Positions 27,140-36,074 of a DNA stretch of 64,000 nucleotides are shown here, piece by piece. The DNA comes from an uncultured Rhodospirillales bacterium. Its GTDB lineage: Bacteria > Pseudomonadota > Alphaproteobacteria > Acetobacterales > Acetobacteraceae. The stretch lies in contig CAIYCW010000017.1 in NCBI GenBank assembly GCA_903924855.1, positions 19,951 through 83,950 on the forward strand. The letters are read 5' to 3'. The translations under genes and the position numbers were made by a program. The notes under the pieces were generated by a model. The model saw only the letters and a program-made list of their open reading frames with translations, was not told the origin of the DNA and searched no databases. Within the stretch, counting starts at the first letter, position 1. Each line of letters starts with the position of its first letter.

Positions 27140-28462
27140 ATGGACGGCAAGACCTCCCTCACCACCCTGCTGCAGGTCACCGGTTGCCGGCAGGCCTATC
27201 ACAAGGACAGCACCTCCGACCTGCTGGTGCTGGATGATGTGAATCTCACGTTGAACAGCGGCGAGATCGTGGGGCTGCTCGGCCGCTCCGGCTCCGGCAA
27301 GTCGACGCTGCTGCGCATTGTCTCGGGCCTGCTGAAGCCGACCGCGGGCGATGTCACCTGGCGGGGCAAGAAGCTGTCCGGGCCGGCCGATGGTGTGGCG
27401 ATGGTGTTTCAGAGCTTCGCGCTGTTTCCCTGGCTGACGGTTGCCGAGAATGTGGAGCTGGGGCTTGAGGCGCAGGGCCTGCCCAAGGCCGAGCGCGAGG
27501 AGCGGGCCGAGGCTGCGATCGATCTGATCGGGCTTGGCGGCTATGAGAGCGCCTATCCGAAGGAGCTTTCGGGTGGCATGCGCCAGCGCGTGGGCCTGGC
27601 GCGGGCGCTGGTGGTGCATCCCGATCTGCTGCTGATGGACGAGCCCTTCTCGGCGTTGGACGTGCTGACCGCCGAGACGCTGCGCACCGACCTGATCGAT
27701 CTGTGGTCCGAGGGCAAGCTTCCCATCAAATCTGTGCTGATGGTGACGCACAACATCGAGGAGGCGGTGCTGATGTGCGACCGCATCCTGGTGTTCTCGT
27801 CCAACCCCGGCCGTGTGGCCAGCGAGCTTGTCGTGCCGTTCGCGCATCCGCGCAACCGCCTGGACCCGGCCTTCCGCCAGATGGTGGATGACATCTACGC
27901 GCTGATGACGCGCCGTGCGCCGAAGCCCGCGGTTGCGGTGCAGACACCGGCCGCCGAGGCAGGCTTCTCCACGCCGCTGCAGCCGATCTCGACCAATCTG
28001 ATGGCGGGTCTGATCGAGACGCTGGCCGCCCCGCCCTATGACGGCCATGCCGATTTGCCGGCGCTGGCGGCCGGCCTGCAGTTGGAGGCGGATGAGCTGC
28101 TGCCGATGGGCGAGGCGCTGTCCCTGCTCAAGCTGGCCGATCTGGCCGATGGTGACCTGCATCTGACCGAAGCCGGCAAGCAGTTCGCCGAGGCCGGCAC
28201 CGATGACCGCAAGACGATCTTTGCGGCCGCTTTGCGCGCCCATGTGCCGCTGGTGGCGGCCATCCGCCGCACGCTGGACGAGCGGTGGAATCACCGCGCC
28301 TCCGCCGTGCGCTTCCGTGATGAGCTGGAGGATCACATGTCCCCCGACTATGCGGAGGAGACGCTGCGCGCCGCCATCGCCTGGGGCCGCTATGCAGAGC
28401 TTTACAGCTACGACGAAGAGGCGGCGCAGTTCAGCCTGGAAGACATCGAAACCGTCGCGTGA
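27140..28462 (+). CDS. ABC transporter ATP-binding protein with C-terminal AAA-associated domain
   Basis: A 440-residue protein. The first 270 residues are a nitrate/sulfonate-type ATPase (Walker A GRSGSGKSTLLR, LSGGMRQRVGLARAL, LLMDEPFSALD). Residues of about 290-440 form a second domain without ATPase motifs, of the kind annotated as AAA-associated in this transporter class, which could regulate transport or sense substrate. It pairs with the upstream double permease. Substrate unknown. Confidence 0.87.
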   Translation: MDGKTSLTTLLQVTGCRQAYHKDSTSDLLVLDDVNLTLNSGEIVGLLGRSGSGKSTLLRIVSGLLKPTAGDVTWRGKKLSGPADGVAMVFQSFALFPWLTVAENVELGLEAQGLPKAEREERAEAAIDLIGLGGYESAYPKELSGGMRQRVGLARALVVHPDLLLMDEPFSALDVLTAETLRTDLIDLWSEGKLPIKSVLMVTHNIEEAVLMCDRILVFSSNPGRVASELVVPFAHPRNRLDPAFRQMVDDIYALMTRRAPKPAVAVQTPAAEAGFSTPLQPISTNLMAGLIETLAAPPYDGHADLPALAAGLQLEADELLPMGEALSLLKLADLADGDLHLTEAGKQFAEAGTDDRKTIFAAALRAHVPLVAAIRRTLDERWNHRASAVRFRDELEDHMSPDYAEETLRAAIAWGRYAELYSYDEEAAQFSLEDIETVA

Positions 28463-28577
28463 TCCGGTGACAGGATGGTCCGTTACGGGCTGTTCCTGTC
28501 GGTTGTCTGCATTCACGCCCTTCCCGCGCCCGGCAAAGCGGGTCTAAGCTCCCGCAATCTTTCATGGGAGACCCGCC

Positions 28578-30176
28578 ATGCTGACACGTCGCACGCTGCT
28601 CGCCGCCACCGCCGCAACTCCCGCCGTCCTCACATTGGGTGGGACGGCCGCCCGGGCGGCGACGCCGCCCAACGTGGCCGTGATGGTCAAGCAGATCGAT
28701 GACGTGATCAGCTTTGATCCCGCCGAAGCCTATGAGTTCACCAACAACGAGGTGAACGGCAACGTCTATCGCAGGCTGGTCTCGCCGGACCCGAAGGACA
28801 ATTCCAAGGTCATCGGTGATCTGGCCTCGTCCTGGACGATCTCGCCGGACGGCAAGGTGTTCACCTTCAAGATCAAGACCGATTCGAAATTCCCCTCCGG
28901 CAAGGTGCTGACCGCCGAGGATTGCGCCTTCTCGCTGGCGCGCGTGGTGAAGCTGAACCTGACTCCGGGCTTCATCATCACCCAGTTCGGCTTCACCAAG
29001 GACAATGTGGACAGCCTGATCGTGGCGAAGGATGCGACCACGCTGGTGATGACGCTGCCGGAGGCCGCCGCCCCCACCTTCGTGCTGTTCTGCCTGTCGG
29101 CCGCTGTCGGCTCCATCGTGGAGAAGGCCACGGTTCTGGCGCATGAGACCAACGGCGATCTGGGCAATGCCTGGATGAAGAGCCATTCGGCGGGCTCGGG
29201 CGCCTATCAGCTGACCGATTGGGTGGCCTCGGATCACATCACCCTCGACCTCAATCCGAATTCGGGCCTGAAGACCGGCGTGCGCCGTATCGCGATCCGC
29301 CATGTGGTTGATCCGTCCGCGCAGCTGCTGGCGCTGCAGAAGGGCGATGCCGATATCGCGCGTGACCTCACGCCCGAGATGCTGACCAAGATCAAGGCGG
29401 AGAAGGGCTACACCGTCACCGCATCGGGCCAGGGTTCGTCGATGTATATCGCGATGAACCAGAACGTGCCGGAGCTGCAGAAGCTGGGCGTGCGCCAGGC
29501 GATCAAATGGGCGATCGACTATGAGGCGATCGCCAAGAACATCACGCCCAACCAGTGGGTGGTGGCGCAGGGCTTCCTGCCGCCGGGCCTGCCGGGTGCG
29601 ATGACCGCCAAGCCGTTCCAGAAGAACGTGGCGAAGGCGAAGGCGCTGCTGGCCGAGGCCGGCTATCCGAACGGGTTTGAGATCGACATGGATTTCATCC
29701 AGGCGGCACCGAACGGTGACATCGCCCAGGCGGTGCAGGCCGATCTGGCGGCGGTCGGCATCAAGGTCAATCTGATCCCGGGTGAGCGCAAGCAGGTGAT
29801 CGGCAAGACCCGTGCGCGCACCCACAAGCTGGCCATGCTGGTGTGGGGGACGGATTACTTCGACCCGAACTCCAACAGCCAAGCCTTCTGCGAGAACCCG
29901 GATGACAGCGACACGTCCAAGCTGAAGATCCTGGCCTGGCGCAGCCATTTCGTGGACAAGGAGCTGAACGACCTGTCGCTTGCCAACTCGAAGGAGCTGG
30001 ACGGCGCCAAGCGCATCAAGACCTATCAGGACATGCAGACCAAGTTCGCCGAGCGCGCGCCGTTTGCGATGATGCTGCAGCAGATCTCGTCCGCGGCGTT
30101 GGGCAAGGGTGTGTCGGGCTTCGTGATCGGCGCCCTGCCGGACTTCACCAAGTTCGCCGATATCCGCAAAGGATGA
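28578..30176 (+). CDS. ABC transporter substrate-binding protein, peptide/nickel (SBP_bac_5) family
   Basis: A 532-residue periplasmic receptor. It starts MLTRRTLLAATAATPAVLTL with a twin-arginine-like signal (RR at 4-5) and cleavage near ARAA. The mature body has the DppA layout: ISFDPAEAYEFTNNEVNGNVYRRL, then VFTFKIKTDSKFPSGKVLTAED. It is the first gene of a seven-gene operon with matching permeases, ATPases and a hydrolase, so it most likely delivers a peptide or acylated amino compound. Confidence 0.93.
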   Translation: MLTRRTLLAATAATPAVLTLGGTAARAATPPNVAVMVKQIDDVISFDPAEAYEFTNNEVNGNVYRRLVSPDPKDNSKVIGDLASSWTISPDGKVFTFKIKTDSKFPSGKVLTAEDCAFSLARVVKLNLTPGFIITQFGFTKDNVDSLIVAKDATTLVMTLPEAAAPTFVLFCLSAAVGSIVEKATVLAHETNGDLGNAWMKSHSAGSGAYQLTDWVASDHITLDLNPNSGLKTGVRRIAIRHVVDPSAQLLALQKGDADIARDLTPEMLTKIKAEKGYTVTASGQGSSMYIAMNQNVPELQKLGVRQAIKWAIDYEAIAKNITPNQWVVAQGFLPPGLPGAMTAKPFQKNVAKAKALLAEAGYPNGFEIDMDFIQAAPNGDIAQAVQADLAAVGIKVNLIPGERKQVIGKTRARTHKLAMLVWGTDYFDPNSNSQAFCENPDDSDTSKLKILAWRSHFVDKELNDLSLANSKELDGAKRIKTYQDMQTKFAERAPFAMMLQQISSAALGKGVSGFVIGALPDFTKFADIRKG

Positions 30177-31186
30177 GGGGGCGTTTTGGCAGGCTGGGGG
30201 GATTGGCCTCCAGCCTGCTTTTAACCCTGTTCGGCCTGGTGCTGGTCACGTTCTTCATCGGGCGTGTGATGCCGATCGACCCCGTGCTGGCGGTGATCGG
30301 CGATCACGCCCCGGAGGATGTGATCGCGCGCACGCGTGCCGCGATGGGGCTGGATCATTCGCTGCCGGTGCAGTTCGCCTATTACATCCGCGCCTTGGTG
30401 CAGGGCGATCTCGGCACCTCTGTGATGACGACGCATCTGGTGACCGAGGATATCGCGCGCTACTTCCCGGCCACGATCGAGCTTGCGACCTATGCCATCA
30501 TTCTGGCCACGCTGGTGGGCGTGCCGCTCGGCGTGCTGGCCGCGGTGAAACAGGGCAGCCGGATCGATCAGGCGATAAGGGTGTTCTGCCTGGCCGGGCA
30601 TTCGATTCCGATCTTTCTGCTGGGTCTGATGTCGCTTCTGGTGTTCTACGCAACGCTGGACTGGGCGCCGGGCACCGGGCGCGCGGATGTGGCGTTCGAG
30701 GGCATGGTGCCGGTGCATACCGGGTTTCTGACCATCGATGCGCTGATCGAGAATGACTGGGATTCGCTGTATGACGCGCTGGGCCATCTGGTACAGCCGG
30801 CCGGCGTGCTGGCCTATTTCTCGATGGCCTATATTGCGCGCATGACGCGCGCCTTCATGATCGATGCGTTGTCTGGTGAATATATCATCACGGCGCGCGC
30901 AAAGGGGCTGTCTGCCCTGCGGGTGATCTGGCGGCACGCTTTTGGCAACATCGCGGTGCGGCTGATCACCATCCTTGCTCTCACCTATGCGGGTCTGCTG
31001 GAGGGGGCGGTGGTGACGGAGACGGTGTTCTCCTGGCCGGGGCTTGGGCAATACCTGACGGTGTCGCTGCTCAACGCCGATATGAACGCGGTGCTGGGGG
31101 CGACCCTGGTGGTGGGATTGATCTATATGATGCTCAATTTGCTGGCAGATGCTGCCTATCGCCTGTTTGATCCCCGCGTGAAATGA
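30173..31186 (+). CDS. ABC transporter permease, DppB/OppB-like
   Basis: A 337-residue inner-membrane permease that overlaps the receptor gene by 4 bases. About six spans, with the EAA loop YIITARAKGLSALRVIWRHAFGN and the family C-terminus ADAAYRLFDPRVK. It carries the N-terminal extension with the GLDHSLPVQFAYYIRALVQGDLG block typical of DppB. It pairs with the following DppC-type permease. Confidence 0.93.
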   Translation: MRGRFGRLGGLASSLLLTLFGLVLVTFFIGRVMPIDPVLAVIGDHAPEDVIARTRAAMGLDHSLPVQFAYYIRALVQGDLGTSVMTTHLVTEDIARYFPATIELATYAIILATLVGVPLGVLAAVKQGSRIDQAIRVFCLAGHSIPIFLLGLMSLLVFYATLDWAPGTGRADVAFEGMVPVHTGFLTIDALIENDWDSLYDALGHLVQPAGVLAYFSMAYIARMTRAFMIDALSGEYIITARAKGLSALRVIWRHAFGNIAVRLITILALTYAGLLEGAVVTETVFSWPGLGQYLTVSLLNADMNAVLGATLVVGLIYMMLNLLADAAYRLFDPRVK

Positions 31187-31196
31187 GCAACCAGTC

Positions 31197-32120
31197 ATGA
31201 GCGGGGTTCGCACGGCCTGGCCCAATCTTCTCGATCGCGACTGGCTGCTGACCGACTCGCCGGGCTCGCGCAGCCAGGCGCTGTGGGGCCAGCGCTATCG
31301 GCTGTGGCGGGATTTCAGCGCGAACCGGCTGGCGATGGCGGGGCTGATCATCGTGCTGGCGCTGGTGGCGATGGCGATCGCGGCCCCGCTGCTGGCCACC
31401 CACAACCCCGCCCAGCAGGAGCTGACCAACCGGCTCGCCACCCCCTCGGCTGCGCATTGGCTGGGCACCGATGAGCTGGGACGCGACGTGTATTCCCGCC
31501 TGCTGTTCGGCGCGCGGGTGACGCTGGGCATGGTGCTGGCGGTGGTGGCGCTGGTAGCCCCCTTCGGCCTCGCGATCGGCTGTATCGCCGGCTATTACGG
31601 CGGGCTGGTCGACAAGATCTTGATGCGCACCACCGATGTGGTGCTGGCGTTTCCGCGGCTGATCCTGGCTTTGGCCTTTGTGGCCGCGATCAAGCCGGGC
31701 ATCACCTCTGGGATCATTGCGATTGCCATCACCACCTGGCCGCCCTATGCGCGGCTGGCGCGGGCGGAGACGCTGACGATCCGCAACACCGACTATATCG
31801 CAGCCGTCCGGCTCACCGGGGCGTCCTCGGCGCGCATCGTGCTGCGCCATATCACGCCGCTCTGCCTCGGCTCGCTGATCGTGCGGGTGACGCTGGATAT
31901 GAGCTCGATCATCCTGTTTGCCGCAAGCCTCGGCTTTCTGGGGCTGGGGGCGCAGCCGCCGTCGCCGGAATGGGGCACGATGATCGCAACGGCGCGGCGC
32001 TTCTTTCTGGAGCAGTGGTGGGTGCCGCTGATGCCGGGCCTTGCGATCTTTGTGGCGTCTCTGGCCTTCAATTTGCTCGGTGACGGGCTGCGCGATGTAT
32101 TGGACCCGAAGCAGCGATGA
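31197..32120 (+). CDS. ABC transporter permease, DppC/OppC-like
   Basis: A 307-residue second permease, 10 bases after DppB. It shows the OppC N-terminal domain, the HWLGTDELGRDVYSRLLFGAR motif of this family, the EAA loop IAAVRLTGASSARIVLRHI and the LGFLGLGAQPPSPEWGTMIA segment. Together with the upstream protein it forms the heterodimeric channel. Confidence 0.94.
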   Translation: MSGVRTAWPNLLDRDWLLTDSPGSRSQALWGQRYRLWRDFSANRLAMAGLIIVLALVAMAIAAPLLATHNPAQQELTNRLATPSAAHWLGTDELGRDVYSRLLFGARVTLGMVLAVVALVAPFGLAIGCIAGYYGGLVDKILMRTTDVVLAFPRLILALAFVAAIKPGITSGIIAIAITTWPPYARLARAETLTIRNTDYIAAVRLTGASSARIVLRHITPLCLGSLIVRVTLDMSSIILFAASLGFLGLGAQPPSPEWGTMIATARRFFLEQWWVPLMPGLAIFVASLAFNLLGDGLRDVLDPKQR

Positions 32121-32944
32121 AGGTCGAGATCGACAATTTGACCATCTCCTTCCCCTCGCCCCAGGGGATGCGCGCGGCCGTGCGCGGCGTTTCATTGACC
32201 TTGGGCGCGGAGAAGCTTGGCATTGTGGGGGAGAGCGGCTCTGGCAAGTCGCTGACCGCGCGGGCGCTGCTGCGGCTGCTGCCGGGCTCCGCGGTGGTGC
32301 GGGCCGACAAGCTCAATTTTGACGGCATCGACATTCTCAAGGCCAGCGAGCGGGATATGCGCGCCATTCGCGGAAGGCGGGCGGGGCTGATCCTGCAGGA
32401 CCCGAAATATGCGCTGAACCCGATCATGACGGCGGGTGCGCAGATTGCCGAGGCCTGGCAGAACCAGAGGAAGGCGTCCCGCAAGGAAGCGATGCAGGCG
32501 GCGATCGATCTGCTGGCCCAGGTGCAGATCCGTGATCCGAAACGCGTGGCGGAGAGCTATCCGCACGAACTCTCCGGCGGCATGGGCCAGCGCGTGATGA
32601 TCGCGATGATGCTGGCGCCCGATCCGGAACTGTTGATCGCCGATGAACCGACTTCGGCGCTGGATGCCTCGGTGCAGGCGGAGATCTTGCGGCTGATGGA
32701 GGATCTGGTCTCGCGCCGGGGCATGGGGCTGATGCTGATCAGCCATGATCTGCCGCTGGTCAGCCATTTCTGTGACCGGGTGGTGGTGATGTATGCGGGG
32801 CAGGTGATGGAAGAGCTGCAGGCGGGTGAGCTGGTGCGGGCGAAGCATCCCTATACGCGGGGGCTGCTGGAATGCCTGCCCAGCCTGAGCCATCCGCAGA
32901 CAAGGCTTCCGGTGATGTCGCGCGACCCGGCGTGGCTGGCATGA
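32117..32944 (+). CDS. ABC transporter ATP-binding protein, DppD-like
   Basis: A 275-residue ATPase coupled to DppC by ATGA. Walker A GESGSGKS, Q-loop LILQDPKYALNP, signature LSGGMGQRVMIAMML, Walker B LLIADEPTSALDAS. The C-terminus has the HPYTRGLLECLPSL motif of peptide-transporter ATPases. The usual Fe-S cysteine cluster of DppD is not evident beyond C287-equivalent LLECLP. Confidence 0.92.
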   Translation: MKVEIDNLTISFPSPQGMRAAVRGVSLTLGAEKLGIVGESGSGKSLTARALLRLLPGSAVVRADKLNFDGIDILKASERDMRAIRGRRAGLILQDPKYALNPIMTAGAQIAEAWQNQRKASRKEAMQAAIDLLAQVQIRDPKRVAESYPHELSGGMGQRVMIAMMLAPDPELLIADEPTSALDASVQAEILRLMEDLVSRRGMGLMLISHDLPLVSHFCDRVVVMYAGQVMEELQAGELVRAKHPYTRGLLECLPSLSHPQTRLPVMSRDPAWLA

Positions 32945-33678
32945 TCTCGGTTCAGGATCTTGTCGTGCGCTTCGGCCCGGTGGAGGCGGTGCGCGGTGTC
33001 ACCTTCGCGGTGGGGGAGGGGCAGAGCTTTGGCATTGTGGGCGAGAGTGGCTCGGGCAAATCGACCGTGCTGCGGGCGCTGGCGGGGCTGAACGATGACT
33101 GGTCCGGCCGGATGACGATCGGCGGGGTGGCGCTGGGGCCGAAGCGCGGGCGGGCGTTCTTTCGCCGGGTGCAGATGGTGTTCCAGGACCCGTATGGCTC
33201 GCTGCATCCGCGCCAGACCATTGACCGCGCGCTGTCCGAGCCGCTGATCGTGCACGGTATCGGTGATGCCGACCGGCGCATTCGCCAGGCTTTGGCGGAG
33301 GTGGCGCTGCCGTCTTCGGTGCGGTTCCGCTTTCCGCATCAGCTCTCGGGCGGGCAGCGCCAGCGCGTGGCGATCGCCCGCGCGCTGATGTGCGAGCCGG
33401 AGGTGCTGCTGCTGGATGAGCCTACCTCGGCGCTCGATGTGTCGGTGCAGGCGGAGGTGTTGAATCTGCTGGCCGATCTGCAGGATCGCCGCAAGCTGAC
33501 CTATGTGATGGTGAGCCACAATCTGGCGGTGATCGCCCATCTCTGCCCGCAGCTGGGCGTGATGCAGGGGGGCGAGATGGTGGAGATGCTGTCAGCCTCC
33601 GATCTGCGGGCGGGGCGTGTGTCGCACCCGCACACCGCCGATCTGCGCAGGCTTTCGACCGAGCTGGAGGAGGCGTGA
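32941..33678 (+). CDS. ABC transporter ATP-binding protein, DppF-like
   Basis: A 245-residue ATPase. The start MISVQDLVVRFG overlaps the preceding stop, and an upstream in-frame extension is rejected. Walker A GESGSGKSTVLRAL, Q-loop MVFQDPYGSLHPRQ, signature LSGGQRQRVAIARAL, Walker B LLLDEPTSALDVS. QDPYGSLHPR is diagnostic for DppF/OppF. It completes the transporter and overlaps the hydrolase gene (GTGA). Confidence 0.93.
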   Translation: MISVQDLVVRFGPVEAVRGVTFAVGEGQSFGIVGESGSGKSTVLRALAGLNDDWSGRMTIGGVALGPKRGRAFFRRVQMVFQDPYGSLHPRQTIDRALSEPLIVHGIGDADRRIRQALAEVALPSSVRFRFPHQLSGGQRQRVAIARALMCEPEVLLLDEPTSALDVSVQAEVLNLLADLQDRRKLTYVMVSHNLAVIAHLCPQLGVMQGGEMVEMLSASDLRAGRVSHPHTADLRRLSTELEEA

Positions 33679-35486
33679 GCTATCCCGCCATCTCGCAGCG
33701 CAACGGCCCGGTGATGGTGCCAATGCGCGACGGGGTGAGGCTTGCGACCGACGTGCATCTGCCGAAATCGCCCGGCCCGTATCCGGTGATATTGGAGCGC
33801 ACGCCGTACGGCCGTGATGAGCCCAGCCGCAGCGAGATCACCGCCTCCAACCCGAAGCCGATGACGCGCTCTGATTTCGCCGAAGTGTTCACCGAGGCGG
33901 GGTTTGCCGTGGTCTACCAGGACAATCGCGGCCGGCATGGCAGCGAGGGCGTGTTCGTCAAATACCTTTCCGATGGTGAGGACGGGTATGATTGCTGCGA
34001 CTGGATTTTGCAGCAGCCCTGGTGTGACGGGCGGATCTGCACGATGGGCCTGTCCTATGCGGCGCACACCCAGGCGGCTTTGGGCTGCGCGGGGGCGCCT
34101 GGGATTGTGGCGCAGGTGCTGGATTCTGGTGGGTTTTCCAACAGCTGGACCGGCGGCATCCGCCAGTTCGGCGCCTTTGAGCTGAAACAGGCGACCTGGG
34201 CGCACAAGCAGGCGATCCTCTCGCCGGAGGCGGCGGCCGATCCGGTGATGAAGGCGGCGTTGGAGGCGGAGGATATCAGGGACTGGTTTGCCCGCATGCC
34301 GTGGCAGCCGGGCCATTCGGCCCTGCGCCATCACCCGGATTACGAGGCCTATCTGTTCGACCAGTGGCGCCACGGCACGTTCGATGAATTCTGGCAGCAG
34401 CTCGGCATCTGGGCGGAGGGGTATTACGACCGCTATCCGAAGGCGGATTGCGTGCATATGTCGAGCTGGTTCGACCCGTATTCGCTGACCGCGGTGACCA
34501 ATTATCTCGGGCTGAAGGCGCGTTCGCCGCAGCGTCTGATCCTGGGGCCGTGGACGCATGGCAATCGTTCGGCGCGGGTGTTCGGCGATGTGGATTTCGG
34601 GCCCGAGGCGCCGATCGACAGCTGGGCCGGCAATTGGCGGGACTATCGGCTGCGGCATTTCCGCCATGTTCTGGATGGCACGCCCAATCCGGAGCCCGCG
34701 GTGCGGGTGTTCGTGATGGGCGGTGGCAGCGGGCGCCGGACGCCGGAGGGGCATCTGGACCATGGCGGGCGCTGGATTTCGATGGATGATTGGCCGCATC
34801 CGGCCTCGGTTGCGACCGATTTCCATCTGCATCCGGATGGCAGGCTCGACAGGGCACCCTCGGCCGGTGGGGCGATCAGCTTTGATTTCGACCCGGCGCA
34901 TCCGGTGCCGACCATCGGCGGCAATCTCACCAGCCTGGAGCCGGTGGCGGTGGGGGGCAGTTTCGATCAGACCGAGGCACCCCAGTTCTTTGGCTGCACG
35001 CCGCCCTATCTGCCGCTGTCCTCCCGGCCGGATGTGCTGGCGTTCCAGACCGCACCGCTGGAAGCCGCGGTTGAGATCGTGGGGCCGGTGACCGCCACGC
35101 TGTTCGTTTCAACCTCGGCACCGGACACCGATTTCACCGCAAAGCTGATCGATGTGCATCCGCCAAGTGCCGATTATCCGGCCGGGTATGCGATGATCCT
35201 GACGGATGGGATCATCCGGCTGCGCTATGCCGAGGATCGCGCCAAGCCGCGGCTGCGCTGCCCTGGTGAGGTGGTGGAGATCACGGTGACGCTGTTCCCC
35301 ACCGCCAATCTGTTCCTGCCGGGCCATCGCATCCGGCTGGATGTGTCCTCCTCCAACTTCCCGAAATTCGACGTCAATCCCAACACCGGGGAGGCGGAGG
35401 GCGCCGGAAGGCGGCGCGTTGTTGCCACCAACACCGTCTTCATGGATGCTGCGCGCCCAAGCAGGGTGACACTGCAGATCAATTGA
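33675..35486 (+). CDS. CocE/NonD family hydrolase
   Basis: A 603-residue alpha/beta-hydrolase of the X-Pro dipeptidyl-peptidase S15 / cocaine esterase family, GTG start coupled to the last transporter gene. N-terminal VPMRDGVRLATDVHLP and the oxyanion tyrosine region ERTPYGRD are typical. The nucleophile elbow is GLSYAAH with S127. The C-terminal jelly-roll domain holds TDFTAKLIDVHPPSADYPAGYA and LFLPGHRIRLDVSSSNFPKFD. No signal peptide is seen, so it should act in the cytoplasm on the imported compound, cleaving an amide or ester. Confidence 0.92.
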   Translation: MSYPAISQRNGPVMVPMRDGVRLATDVHLPKSPGPYPVILERTPYGRDEPSRSEITASNPKPMTRSDFAEVFTEAGFAVVYQDNRGRHGSEGVFVKYLSDGEDGYDCCDWILQQPWCDGRICTMGLSYAAHTQAALGCAGAPGIVAQVLDSGGFSNSWTGGIRQFGAFELKQATWAHKQAILSPEAAADPVMKAALEAEDIRDWFARMPWQPGHSALRHHPDYEAYLFDQWRHGTFDEFWQQLGIWAEGYYDRYPKADCVHMSSWFDPYSLTAVTNYLGLKARSPQRLILGPWTHGNRSARVFGDVDFGPEAPIDSWAGNWRDYRLRHFRHVLDGTPNPEPAVRVFVMGGGSGRRTPEGHLDHGGRWISMDDWPHPASVATDFHLHPDGRLDRAPSAGGAISFDFDPAHPVPTIGGNLTSLEPVAVGGSFDQTEAPQFFGCTPPYLPLSSRPDVLAFQTAPLEAAVEIVGPVTATLFVSTSAPDTDFTAKLIDVHPPSADYPAGYAMILTDGIIRLRYAEDRAKPRLRCPGEVVEITVTLFPTANLFLPGHRIRLDVSSSNFPKFDVNPNTGEAEGAGRRRVVATNTVFMDAARPSRVTLQIN

Positions 35487-35498
35487 GGGAGTGCTCCG

Positions 35499-36071
35499 AT
35501 GTCCCAGCCTGGCCATATCTCCAAGCTGGGTGTGCCGCCTGAGGAGGCGCTGCCGGATGATCTGAAGCTGGTGTGGGAGAAATGCCGCGAGAAGCTGGGC
35601 TTTGTGCCCAACGTGTTCCGCACCCTCAGCCTGAAGCCGCAGCGGCTGCGGGATTTCATGCAGCTGTTCAACGAGATCATGCTGTCGGACAGCCGGCTGT
35701 CGAAGCTGGAGCGGGAGATGGTGGCGGTCGTCGTGTCGTCCGCCAATCGGTGTTATTACTGCCTGGTGTCGCATGGGGCGGCGGTGCGCAAGCTGTCCGG
35801 CGATCCGCATCTGGGGGAGATGCTGGCGCTGAACTATCGCGTGGCGGAGCTGGAGCCGCGGATGCGGGCGATGCTGGATTTCGCCTGGAAGCTGACCACC
35901 ACGCCGGCCGAGGTGACGGATGCGGATCGTGACGCGCTGCGCGGCCAGGGGCTGGACAGCGGCGATATCTTCGATCTGGCGCAGGTGGTGGCGCTGTTCA
36001 ACTTCTCCAACCGGATGGCGATCGCGGCCGACATGATGCCCAACGGGGAGTATCATCTGGCGGGACGGTAG
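35499..36071 (+). CDS. Peroxidase-related enzyme (AhpD/carboxymuconolactone decarboxylase superfamily)
   Basis: A 190-residue helical protein. The redox motif C85-x2-C88 with H92 (NRCYYCLVSHGAA) is intact, and the N-terminal KLGFVPNVFRTLSLKPQRLRDF block marks the uncharacterised peroxidase-related subgroup. It ends the seven-gene operon, 12 bases after the hydrolase. It converges with the GT-C gene, leaving 3 bases between the stops. Confidence 0.9.
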   Translation: MSQPGHISKLGVPPEEALPDDLKLVWEKCREKLGFVPNVFRTLSLKPQRLRDFMQLFNEIMLSDSRLSKLEREMVAVVVSSANRCYYCLVSHGAAVRKLSGDPHLGEMLALNYRVAELEPRMRAMLDFAWKLTTTPAEVTDADRDALRGQGLDSGDIFDLAQVVALFNFSNRMAIAADMMPNGEYHLAGR

Positions 36072-36074
36072 AGC

